Source of the DNA: Porites lobata
Taxonomy: Eukaryota; Cnidaria; Anthozoa; Scleractinia; Poritidae
Direction of reading: 5' to 3'
NCBI GenBank assembly: GCA_942486035.1
Contig: CALNXK010000025.1
Span: 3,930,001-3,994,000 of the forward strand
Length of the DNA stretch: 64,000 bases
Position numbers and translations under genes: made by a program. Below, one piece after another: positions 10,901 through 19,907 of this stretch (positions are counted from its first letter, which is position 1; each line of letters begins with the position of its first letter). The notes below the pieces were generated by a model. That model was not told the origin of the DNA. It did not search any database and saw only the letters and a list, made by a program, of their open reading frames with translations.

Positions 10901-13900
10901 CAGGACTGAGGTCAGACAAATGGAAAGCACCCTAAGAGCTTCATGTGAATTTTCACAAGTGGATTTTGCCCACACACTCAAAACTTAAAAAAGTGTCATT
11001 GGGTTTTTGTAATTAAGTGAAGTGAACTAAGAACACAAGCAAGCTCTTCACACTTTTATGGAGCTTCAGTTCATAGAAACCTTTCGTGGTCCAGGAATTT
11101 TTAAAATTCATTTTCTTGCATTAATTACTGCTATAGCCTTTACCACCTGGACATGTCTGGGAACTTTCAAAAGCTTTCAAAAACATTACCTTGAAAGTGT
11201 TTTTCAATACTTTAACTTCAATGATTTCTTATACAAAATAATATATTAGTTTTCGAGTTTTTAACAGTTTCTGAGGGCTTCAGAAAATTCAAACCAGCTA
11301 CAAATGTTTCATCTATCTCCCTATCCAGTCCTCTTTGGCAAACCTTAGAGGTTTGCAGATGAAGATGGCTGACACTTACGAAGAACTTAAGCTTAAGGTT
11401 GACTTGAGGGAATAAACATGATTTAATACGGGGAATGTTTGATTTGTCCTAGACAGCTGCCTTGTCATTTACAATGGAGTTCTCAAGATATGTGTTAGCC
11501 CTAGAATTCCTTTCAGTAAGTACTGCAACTGTAGCATCCTTCTAAAAATGTACACATCTGTTACACATGCTTGCGTTCAAGATTGGAAAGCAAGCATTCT
11601 CAAGTTGTTATACACTGTATATACATAGTAAATTTACAATGACTAAGCTATTTCTCTCGCATTGATTGTTCGAGAGGTATGGTCAATAAGAGTACAGACC
11701 ATGGAAAATTGTTTTTGATTTGTTAAGGAGAAATGTTTTGAGCCCCTCAGTGGCAGTTAAACCCGTGACTCCAAGATATCAGTTCAGTTGAATACTCTTG
11801 TCTCTAGCTGCCAAGCTCTATGAGCGTCATGATAACAGACTGCAGTCAACTCTTCTTTTAACAGACAGCCCACAGGGGCGGATCCAGGATTTTTCTCAGG
11901 AGGGGGGCACCATTAAGGAATGGTGTAACTGACTGGTGAGGTACACAAAGTTTAAAACAGAATACCAGTTGTAGGTCATTCGGGGTGGGGGGGTGGTGGA
12001 GGTGTGCACCCTCTGTACCCTCCCACTAGATCCAACCCTGCCTTGCTAAGACGGTCACCCAGAGTAAGTCCCTGCCTTTCTATATTGCTTTTAACGGCCA
12101 CCTCTATAAGACGGACACAGGGACCAGTTGGGAAAATTGTTTTGGACATTTGTTAAGTCGGACTCATTGTGCTAGTACCAAAGATGTCCATCTTAGAGGA
12201 AGAGTTGACTGTAGTGATAATATACCGCTATCCTGCTACATATCATTGTGTCAGTGAATTCAAATTATCGTAAAGGTCTTTCAAAGATCAGGGAGACTCG
12301 TATCAACAAATACAGTGTATCGTGTCAGTAGTATGGAAAAAAAGTGAACGGGATGTTTGGAGTATTGGGTACGGCACATTAACTCTAAGCTGCTTCTCTG
12401 CTTACTAAACCCTCTCAAGAGTGACCAACATCAATTTTTTCCAAACAATATCAGTTCATACCGTGCGGCACGAAATTTTTGCGGGAGTTTATTTTCGCGG
12501 ATTGGCGATTGTTTGTGCTTTGCGGGAACTAATTTTTGCGTTTAAGACAAATTGGTTTTTCTTGCTGGGAATAAATTTTTGCGATTTTCAGAAAGTACCC
12601 AGCTAAAATTTTGTGCCACACGGTAATCAAGACGAAAGGTTATGAGAATGGATGAAAAGATGACCCTAGGCAGGGGATAATCTTATATCAAATTCTCTCA
12701 ACTAATTCTTAAAGGGCACGTATGGAGATCAGTCTGTAAAATTTGCATGTAGATACCGGAACTTAAAGGATTAAAATACTTTCTATACGTACATGTACGT
12801 CATTTTCATTGAAAGTCGTTATACGATAGTTTGTCACTTGCTTTCAGTTTCAATCATGATTACTAATCTCAAATGATTATTTTGTTATCCTAGGAAAATA
12901 TCCTGGCAACAGGAGGAGAATTTGAAGGAATAAGAATTTTAGACATTGAAAAGGAGCAGTGTGTTCAGACATTGCAAGGACATGCAAGCAGGTGAACAAT
13001 CAAACCTCTCGCCGGGCGAGTCTCTCTCGTTCAGCCTCCCCCGTTGGAAAGGGGGAGGGGGGGTGGTGAGGCGAAGAGACGGATGACATTTCAGACCATG
13101 TGAAACATAAAAATAACAGCTTGAAACGGTAAAAAAAGTGTAAATAACACGGCAAACACATAAAGAGGCACGAATGGACAAACCTGTAAAAATTCTTGGC
13201 CTAACAGTTTTTCAAAGTTCATTTTTTTGTGTGTAACGTTTTAAATAATGCTTGCGAGACATATTTGTTGGACAAGAAGCTGTGATTTTGTCGTTCACAG
13301 TAATACTTTCTTAAGCTCTATGGCGAAAAGGAGTTGTAATTTGCATTAGAAACACAGTAAACTAGACCGCAGCCCTTGACTGATGACATAGCCACTTTAA
13401 GGAAGACGTAAGTAAGTATAGACTTTTCCCTGAATGATGTGCAGTTGACCGAATAGACACATCATAACATATTGGAAGAAACATTTCACTGGTTGCGTTA
13501 TGTGTGAGCTGATATTAGTTCTTACTTGCAAAGGATCGAATAATCGAAATAAAAATCAAATCGGTCTTCAAATGACGCGCAAGTTGCGTCAACTCACGAA
13601 TCGATGAAACTCGCACCCAACATTTGCCGGGTTTCTCTTCGCTGGTAAAGTCATACTGTGGCGTGCTTTTTTGTTTCTTACAAAAGTCTCGGAAGTATCC
13701 TTTGTAGCGAAGCTCGCGACACAATTTGCACTCGACAGTCATCAAAACGTTCGCTGGGTTTCTCTTCGTTGGTAAAGTCATACTGTGGTGTGTTTTTATG
13801 TTTTGTTTCTTGCAAAAGTTCCTTCAGTATCTTTTGTAGCGAATCTTGCGACAGCAATTTGCGCTTTGATTGTTTACCTCAAACAAAAGCTGCTCAAGTT

Positions 13901-16900
13901 TTTTGTTTCGTTTTCAATGCTTTTTTTAACCTAAAAACACAATGAAAATCAAATTTAGTGAGTTCTTGCTAAACATGATTTAAAAGTTTGAATGTAATAG
14001 CGTACGTTCAAGTGGTGTCTTTTAGCGTTCTTATTTGTCTCTTAGCAGTTTTACACCCTGGTTTACAGTCGGTATGTAATTCCTTTGAAGAAACAGTATT
14101 AGCATAAAAAAATGAGTGTATAGCAAATCAACTTTTGTTTTTCGATGACGCATTGGTTTGTTTAGAAGCTAAGAGTCAGTATCAGTTTTGCGTCCATGTG
14201 TCAGTTTAGTTTCCAGTTTAGATTCGGTGTTTATTTTCCATGTCTTCACGCGTAGGCAGAAAAACTGAAGTAACATTCGTCGCCAGTAACGAAAAAATAG
14301 CTTACGCGGTTACAAGAATTTTCCTCTTGATTTTATGTTCGCATCATAACGTCAACCACATAGCGGTTACTCGCCAACTTGTCTCACCTGTTTGACTGTT
14401 TTATCAGGCGACAGGTAAAACCTGTTTGACTGTTTTAGCGATGATGTCATACCTTTTCTCATTGGCGGACACCTTTTCCATTGTTCTTGCGCTATAAATT
14501 GGCGGCACCACCCGGATGGTTGGGCGGATCCGTAGAACCACCGAACAATACACGTCTCACCTTTCATTGCTTCAATCATATTCATATTCAATACCCATTC
14601 CATATAGTGAAACTGTGCGTCTGTAACACCACCAGACCATACACCTAATTCAAAAAAGGTTGCTTTGGGATTTGGTCATTGAAACACAGAATACAATGCA
14701 ATGCTTTGCTTGAGTGACCACCAAACAATGGCTTTCAATGACCAAAGCACTATTCCCAAAACAACCTTTATTGAAGTAGGTGAATACTTCTCACCCTTCA
14801 GGACTTCGTCCATATCCAATGAGGCATCGTTTACTTATTCCCTGCAGTGAAGCTATGTATCCTTAACCTAGGCCACATTCAACACCAAATTCAACTGAAT
14901 TATTGTTTACCTATTCCCTATAGTGAACCTGTGCAGTAGTAATACCACGGGACCATATGCCGCTCAACTTTCAGCACTTCATCCATGTTTACCCATTTTG
15001 GACACACCACTCAACCATACACTTCTTTGGTCCGTGTTCAACAAAGTATTGTTAACCTACTCTACAGTTTAAACCCCCTACACTGTAACAACACCAAACC
15101 ACGCCCTATTCCAAATCCCCTTGCGTTTTGCGTGCCTTTCAAAATTACCCAACTTGGTCGTTGCATGTTTTTGTTTAATCTGGGCTGTTGAATTTGTAAC
15201 CTAGTGAAGCTGTGGTGTAGTGAAACTTTGTTTACATTTTATGCCTCCATTCTCTGATAAAGCCATTAAAGTAAAATCGCTGCTTGTTTAGGAGTTTAGA
15301 CGGAGTATCTTAAAATTTGAGCCCGAGCACCTAATTGTTTCGGAGAGAATCTCTTCAAGAATTAAAAATTTTTAAAATAATGTATGGCTCATTCACTTTT
15401 TTACTACACAGTTTTTTTCGCAGTTTTTTATCGCTTTTATTTCCTTAGGTATTGCGTGGAAAGACCTGAATATTGCACGAATGGTTCAAGTTAAGCAGCT
15501 ATTTACCTTTTTTAATCTATACAGCGACGATATCAAATCGTGTGCTAATGAGCAAAAATGTAAACAATACGTGGGAAAATACTCGCATAATCATTTACAG
15601 TACATATATTGTGAAAGGTTTTTACTAGGTCTTTCGGTGGATAAACCTGTTTAATCCTTTAGGAAAAGTGAAAAAGTAAATGAAACAGGAGTTGGCAATT
15701 TCTTTTCTTTGACCTTCGATTAAGCCGTCAGTCGATCGAATAAAGGGGTGAAAATTTCTGTGAGTCAGTCAGCTGGTCAGTAAGAAAAATGAACCATTTT
15801 TTAGCACGATTAAAATTTAAGCTGTTTGCAGCGCTGTTTGGTTTTTGCATGTGATAATTGAGAATAATTTTCGTTTTTACTTCTCCCTTTTAGAGTGAAA
15901 GGCCTCTGTATGACAGATGACTTGCTGAAGGAAGAAGACAGGCGCTTGTTGATGTTTTCAGTGTCTTCTGATGGAGATTTAAGAGGATGGGCTTTTAATC
16001 CTGAAAATGTAAGAAGAAATTGCATCTATAGTAAACTTAACCTGCGAGCAAGCTCTTCATACAGTAGCCTTGCGGGACCCATATGGGTTGCAGCGCTTTT
16101 GTTTTCGGGCTAGGTTCCATTGTCGTCTTTGTTTGTTCATTTTTTTCCCAATCAAACCCGTTATGTCTTCCGAGAGCTGCCAGGTCGGCCTCTCCATATC
16201 GAGCGGGAACGCGAGCGAGTGAAGAAGACGCGATATCGCGTCTCATCTCGCGTGCCTCTCGCGCGTGGTATCTCACGATATCTCCCAGGCTCCAGGCCTC
16301 GGTTGTTCAAAAGATGGATAGCGCTATCCACCGGATAAATCTCTAACCAGTGGATAATGCAATTGGTCTTCTATTACTTATCCGCTGGATAGCGATATAT
16401 ATCCGGTGGATACAACATGATACTTGTTAGTTCTGGTAATGAGTTTTCATCCAATGGGGGGTGCTCTTCTCACAGGAGAGAGCTGCAATGATACACAAAT
16501 AGGCCGGTGAGCCGCCATATTGTTTGCCAAGATACGGATATCGATCTTTTAACGAGGTGTGGCGAAAATTTTGTTAAATAACTCTGTTTAATTTTCCTTG
16601 CCCAACCTCTACATTCTAGCCATTGTAAGGCGATTTATTGTATTCAATGACAGTTAAGTTTTGTTGGCGCGATGGGCAGCCTTTGGCAAGTATAGCTGTA
16701 GATGTAGATGTAGACTTTAATTCTTGCGTGTTCTATCATCGCCTTGGTATGTCTTTTTCGTTTCTTCTGCGTACTAGTCGAAACTCCGGCATTTGGTCAA
16801 CATACATGGTGGCGGACGTATCTTTATGTGTTCTGGAGGACTGCTAGTTTCAGCTTTCTATAGTAATAGGTAGCTTATTAACATCGGCAGAAGATATACA

Positions 16901-18141
16901 GGGATGTGCTAAGTATTTTATGTACCGAGAAGTGTCGCGCGAGTCCTCAAATTTGGCACTATTATTTTATAATATGCGCCTTTTTTCGCTAGGAAACTTA
17001 AAGTTAGCAAAAAATTACTTTCAATGGCAAATTGTCTCCGCATTATAACAGACGTTATAAACAACAAAAATGAACTTTGGAAAACTGTTAGCTTAACAAG
17101 TTTTCTAAAACCCCTACTATAATCAGTTTCAATCTTCTCCAAGTTTGTCCATCCGTGCTTATTTTGCATTTGCTCTGTTATTTATACCTTCTTTTATGGC
17201 TTTTAGCGGTTCCAGTTTTTGTTTCACTTTATCTGCTGTCAATTCTCACTGTTTGAATTTTGAAAGATTTTGTCACACAGTCCCTTTAAGTTCCTGGACA
17301 TGTACCTGGCAGAGCCTTTATTTCAAAGGAGAATGTCAAGCGTCCATTGTACCATCATGACGTATAACCTTCGTGTCATTGTGTTCTACAGTTTGCAGAA
17401 GAGGCCAAGCTTGTAGCGAGATTCGATGTGCCGGGTAGACCGACTTGCCTCACTGTTGTTGGCAGAAAAACATTCTCCTCAAAGGTTGAAGCAATCGATA
17501 ATGAATTGGCTGTAAAATCCGAGCAACATTTAAAGGAGAAAAAGAAAAAGGGCAAAGGAAAGGAAGACAAACGAACCGTCAGCACTTCAGGTATTTTGAT
17601 TCCTTTGCAAAACTTTTTACTTGCATCAGCAGAGCTGCGAATAACGCTCAAGTTAACCGTCGTCCTACGTAAAACCTTTCAAATCACCAAGCTTTGCTGT
17701 TTTCGGAATTCCCGGACATTTTTCTAAATTTCATCCCTCACGAAAGATCACGGAGTTTGTGTTGGTGTCCTGTGTCTTTCAGCAATCGTAAAATGTTTTT
17801 AAAAAAGTTACGCATGTACGATAGTAGTAGTAAAGGATTGAATCCCGTACAAGCTGAATTCTTACTGAGGACGCTCTGAGGAGAAAAGGGGTTTGCTTGA
17901 TTTATGATTTTTTTTGTTTACTTTTGTTTTTTATATCATTGAATGAACAGGTGATGAACCCAAGAAGAAAAAACACAGGACAAAGAAGAAAAAATCCGCC
18001 AAGAAAAGAGGTCACAATGCGTTGGAAGGAACAGGTGCAAGAAGCACCGATGAAAAACCACAAAGTGAACGTACGGAAATGGAAGGAAATGAGAGCGATG
18101 GAAGTGATGAGGCTGATAACGATGATATGGACGACGAATAA
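1929..18141 (+). CDS. PAK1IP1: PAK1-interacting protein 1 (MAK11-like WD40 protein), 12 exons
   Basis: Exons: 1929-2003, 2081-2190, 4939-4991, 8131-8251, 9319-9393, 9700-9752, 10563-10645, 11453-11515, 12894-12991, 15894-16008, 17392-17590, 17951-18141 (stop TAA 18139-18141). All joins keep frame and give 411 aa, against about 392 aa in human. The start MEVVVGTYEQVLVGF matches the family N-terminus, and an in-frame TGA lies at 1911. WD40 signatures follow: GSSDETIRLYNL (exons 2-3), SASEDNTICVWE (exon 4), KDKTLRTWNL (exons 5-6), GIRILDIE (exon 9), SSDGDLRGWAF (exon 10). Exons 11-12 encode lysine-rich blocks, then an acidic tail ending DDMDDE, typical of nucleolar proteins. Known family role: the yeast counterpart Mak11 acts in 60S ribosome assembly; the vertebrate protein also binds and restrains PAK1 kinase. 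Intron 2 has a GC donor. Introns are full of small repeats. Orthology is close to certain; exact borders are hand-called. Confidence 0.95.
2078..2083 (+). promoter_or_regulatory. PAK1IP1: Tandem NAGNAG splice acceptor, PAK1IP1 exon 2
   Basis: The acceptor of intron 1 reads AAGCAG after a pyrimidine tract. Splicing after the first AG adds one glutamine codon; splicing after the second does not. Both keep frame, so the protein is 411 or 410 aa. CAG is usually the stronger acceptor, so exon 2 may start at 2084. Confidence 0.7.
2942..3016 (-). repeat. Fragment of hairpin element family also at 34.8 kb
   Basis: On the - strand it carries TTGTTCAAAGCTGGGTTAAG, ATAACCCAGGGTTAGTG and GATTTGAATTCAGAT in the same order as the fuller copy at 34822-35043. 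Only the left part is present. Confidence 0.75.
3500..3700. repeat. Local tandem duplication, about 125-bp spacing
   Basis: Two copies share CTTGCAGGAA, TAGTTTTTGCACT, ATTCTTGTAGTAA and TGGAGAAAT/TGGTGAAAT in order, starting near 3506 and 3632. The copies have diverged by roughly one base in six. It lies in PAK1IP1 intron 2. Confidence 0.75.
5870..5994. mobile_element. Hairpin MITE, family A, copy 1
   Basis: Inverted ends GGAAACTGCCCACCTA and TAGGTGGGCAGTTTCC enclose about 90 bp with AACATTAACACTTAC and GGCAAAATGTTGG. A second copy with the same core is at 44665-44785. No coding capacity. Confidence 0.85.
6048..6181. mobile_element. Palindromic GC-rich repeat
   Basis: Outer arms AACAGTCGGTTTTTTT and AAAAAAACCGACTGT flank two inner perfect hairpins: GCGCGCGAAGCGCGC and CACACGCCC-GTA-GGGCGTGTG. 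It lies in PAK1IP1 intron 3. The form fits a small foldback element. Confidence 0.8.
6401..6749 (+). pseudogene. Frameshifted fragment of a Cys-rich, AT-hook-like repeat gene
   Basis: An ATG at 6401 opens a frame ending at TAG 6491 and containing RRGRKPKEP, an AT-hook-like motif. One base off, the next frame carries CRMCGCCF, then about 50 residues, then CSPCGTTVRNC, a spaced double Cys-x2-Cys arrangement resembling a zinc-binding module. It stops at 6747-6749. The two pieces look like one protein split by a single frameshift. I recall similar Cys modules as repeated hypothetical genes in corals; that is memory, not a search. It sits in PAK1IP1 intron 3 in the sense direction. It is probably a dead gene copy. 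Confidence 0.55.
7000..7281 (+). pseudogene. Possible downstream remnant of the same repeat gene
   Basis: A frame open from about 7000 to a TAG at 7282 encodes a polar, lysine- and serine-rich stretch (ENALVSEGKSCLPEK, FAQSKRFPPKHNLLD) without a start codon of its own in good context. Spacing and composition suggest the low-complexity tail that follows the Cys module, but no motif proves it. Confidence 0.3.
7660..7790. mobile_element. Small inverted-repeat element
   Basis: GACAGTCCGTATTTTTAGCG near 7670 and CGCAAAAATACGGACTGTTT near 7766 are near-perfect inverted copies about 75 bp apart. It lies in PAK1IP1 intron 3, and a chance open frame spans it on each strand. Confidence 0.7.
9951..10078 (+). 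repeat. Dispersed repeat B, copy 1
   Basis: Shares the ordered blocks TAGGTCAAT, GTGCT.AAGTCATT, CCTTTA.CCAT, GTGGAGTT/GTAGAGTT and TCAGGGA with the stretch at 44525-44650. Function unknown; it lies in PAK1IP1 intron 6. Confidence 0.65.
11842..12213. mobile_element. MITE with GCAGTCAACTCTTC ends, interrupted
   Basis: The left end GCAGTCAACTCTTC and right end GAAGAGTTGACTGTAG are inverted. Inside are the blocks CTAAGACGG, CTATAAGACGGACAC and GGGACCAG, shared in type with 56029-56193. It is split by the insertion at 11875-12040. It lies in PAK1IP1 intron 8. Confidence 0.75.
11875..12040. mobile_element. Nested element with GGATCCAG ends
   Basis: Begins GGGGCGGATCCAGGATTT and ends near CTAGATCCAACCCTG, breaking the surrounding MITE. 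A relative with similar ends is at 41691-41831. The inner part is G-rich (GGGGTGGGGGGGTGG). Confidence 0.6.
12459..12625. mobile_element. MITE with ACCGTGYGGCAC ends and TA target
   Basis: The left end TACCGTGCGGCACGAAATTT and right end AAATTTTGTGCCACACGGTA are inverted copies; both start at TA. Internal blocks TTTTTGCG repeat several times. It lies in PAK1IP1 intron 8. Confidence 0.8.
13080..13380 (+). mobile_element. TTAA-type MITE family, degraded copy
   Basis: Shares GGACAAACCTG, GGCCTAACAGTTTTTCAAAG, TAATGCTTG.GAGACATA and TCTATGGCG in order with the complete copy at 31319-31716. Ends are worn. It lies just after PAK1IP1 exon 9. Confidence 0.65.
13628..13866. repeat. Two-copy tandem duplication, about 125-bp unit
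   Basis: GGGTTTCTCTTCGCTGGTAA at 13629 returns as GGGTTTCTCTTCGTTGGTAA near 13756, each followed by AGTCATACTGTGG and TTTGTAGCGAA. On the - strand an open frame (CKLCRELRYKGYFRDFCKKQ) spans one unit; I do not recognise it. Confidence 0.8.
14580..15240. repeat. Degenerate repeat region in PAK1IP1 intron 9
   Basis: The phrase TTACCTATTCCCTATAGTGAA with CTGTGYAGTAGTAAYACCACC recurs in worn form at roughly 150-bp spacing (near 14600, 14840, 14910 and 15050). An inverted pair is embedded: TTGGTCATTGAAA near 14675 and TTTCAATGACCAAA near 14732. Confidence 0.55.
16308..16416. mobile_element. Palindromic MITE with TATCCACCGGATA ends
   Basis: GATAGCGCTATCCACCGGAT and the inverted ATATATATCCGGTGGATAC flank an internal palindrome around GTGGATAA/TTATCC. 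About 110 bp, no coding. It lies in PAK1IP1 intron 10. Confidence 0.8.
16917..17296 (-). mobile_element. TTAA-type MITE family, reverse copy
   Basis: On the - strand it begins AAAGGGACTGTGTGACA and carries GCACGGATGGACAAACTTGG, AGAAGATTGAAACTGATT and CTAACAGTTTTCCAAAGTTC, the same order as 31319-31716. TTAA abuts its outer end near 17286. Confidence 0.7.
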
Positions 18142-19698
18142 GACATCTGCAGGCCTGGCTTGTTCCGATATTCTTGACTTGTGCAAGAATGCGTCGTACT
18201 ACCCAAAAGGACACAAAACAACAGAGAACATCTAATGCGAGTTGACAACCTTGGGCTGAGATCACTGAGATCTTGCAACCAGAGAAGGAACCATTACCGT
18301 CATGGTTCTCATTGGAATATTGTCTTAATAATCGGAGAAACAAATGTTTGTCGCTGGACAAAAAAATCCCGTCTTTCTTTGAATTAGCATCTCTTGTAAC
18401 AGACATGCGCGTTTCATGGGACGCTAAGAAACAAACTGCATATGAGCGATGCAAGAAAAGAAAAAACACGGATCTGGTTTTACTAGTTGGACCCTTGAGT
18501 TTCTTTTTCAGCAGAAGCTAGCATAATAAAAAGACCACTGACAATAATGAGTGATTCTTTCGTCGTAAGGGGAGATAGTAAATAGCTTTCGACAACCGTC
18601 ACGAAACAGCGCCTAATGTTTCTCCGACTTTGACAACCTTCGCGACTGTTTTGTATTTTTGGTGTTTATCAGCAGATAATAGTACTGAGTCTCTGAACGG
18701 AATAAACGAGTTGCCAGTCAAGTTTATTGCGTTCTCATGCGAGGAAGCCGTAGAGTCCGGCATGAAGAGCTTGCTCGCAGGCTATTGTCAACTAGTCTAC
18801 ATTTTTGTGATGTCGCGAGACGATGATGCCAAAACACCTTACTGGGGTGGGGTGGGGGGGGCAAGGCTGGGGGCCTTTGGAAAGGAAGGAAATTTGTAGC
18901 CTGCGAAGTGGAATTATTGGTTGTCCACGCGCGTGAGAGCAACGAGAAAGGTTTTCTTTTTCTCGCAGCTTCCCCGCTCGTTTTTCCCTCTCGCTAAACA
19001 AACTGCCAGCTACGCAAGTTAGCAAAACACGATTTTTGTCGCCTTAATCCCTCGTGGCTTGGCTAAGGGAGAACTATGTGAACCCATGTTGAAAACCTGT
19101 CCTGCAAATAGGGGACGTTTGAGATTGAAAACATTTCACTATAAAAAAACAGCTTCAGGTCGTCGCGATCGCAGCATGTAGAATTGCATGTTTATCTTTT
19201 CCACGGATTTTGCGAGAAAGCCAGCGCAAATTGCTGACAATCCTTGGAGAAGCTAGCCTGCATAACAGGTGTTATGTTTTCACGTTTTTCAGGTGAGCGA
19301 AGGCAAGCGTGGAGCGCTAGATTCGCGTGACGGGGAAGGCGCCAAAAAAATAAGAGCATGTAAGAAAGGAATTCTACGTTGGTGTGTCATATGGCGCTTT
19401 CTGAAGTCTGTTTCTCTTTTACTCAAATTTGTTTTAAGTTTACCCTGCCTCTTTGAGATTGGCCGATCGAATAAAAGAGGTCAGCCTGACTTCTACGATA
19501 AATGGGGGTATTGTCGGTAATTCGTGGCATGTGCTTGAACGCTTCCTCGTGTTACTGGACGACAGTATAGTTCCGTGCACGGCCAAAACTTGACTTTCCT
19601 GCAGGTTCATTTAATATACGCGATTTCATTCCCGAAGAAGTGACTGGATAAGGTTTTAGCAAGATTACCGGTAGAGTTAGTAATGCTTAGCGTCTTAC
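18142..19698. other. Intergenic, PAK1IP1 3' UTR to TM9SF3 promoter
   Basis: The first 400 bp is probably PAK1IP1 3' UTR. Later come a repeat fragment with GAGCTTGCTCGCAGGCTA (18771-18788, also near 16041 and 54415 in other forms), a G-rich run GGGGTGGGGTGGGGGGG near 18844, and a GCG-rich stretch near 19300. No gene is recognised in it. Confidence 0.5.
18525..18530 (+). terminator. PAK1IP1: Candidate poly(A) signal of PAK1IP1
   Basis: AATAAA lies 384 bp after the PAK1IP1 stop codon, the first canonical hexamer noted there. A second AATAAA lies near 18702. Which one is used cannot be told from sequence alone. Confidence 0.5.
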
Positions 19699-19825
19699 TT
19701 GTCTTGCAATCATTTCCATCAGTGACGCTTTTGGTACCCAGAATTCTCTGCCCCTGTATTCCTTTGACGTGGCGTTTGGAGCCCAGTCCTCCGGTTTGCA
19801 GCCGCTGTATTTCTGGATCCGCCAT
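19699..19825 (-). CDS. Candidate divergent first coding exon, unknown protein
   Basis: On the - strand an ATG at 19823-19825 in a strong context (G at -3, G at +4) opens a 42-codon frame starting MADPEIQRLQTGGLGSKRH and ending CKT. A full-consensus donor GTAAGA follows at 19698-19693 in phase 1. The ATG is 83 bp from the TM9SF3 ATG, the layout of a bidirectional promoter. I do not recognise the protein. No second exon was found between here and PAK1IP1, so it would have to be antisense to that gene, or this is a short non-coding transcript. Treat as a lead. Confidence 0.35.
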
Positions 19826-19907
19826 TACCAAAAGTCGGTAGAGATAGTATTTAGAATCCAATAAACAAGAGACCATCTTGTTCTTTATGTAGCTGCTTCT
19901 TGCAAAT

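Noticed and set aside
17936..18469. 177-codon - strand frame
   Set aside because: Antisense shadow of PAK1IP1 exon 12, whose Lys/Glu codons read as Phe/Leu/Ser on the other strand.
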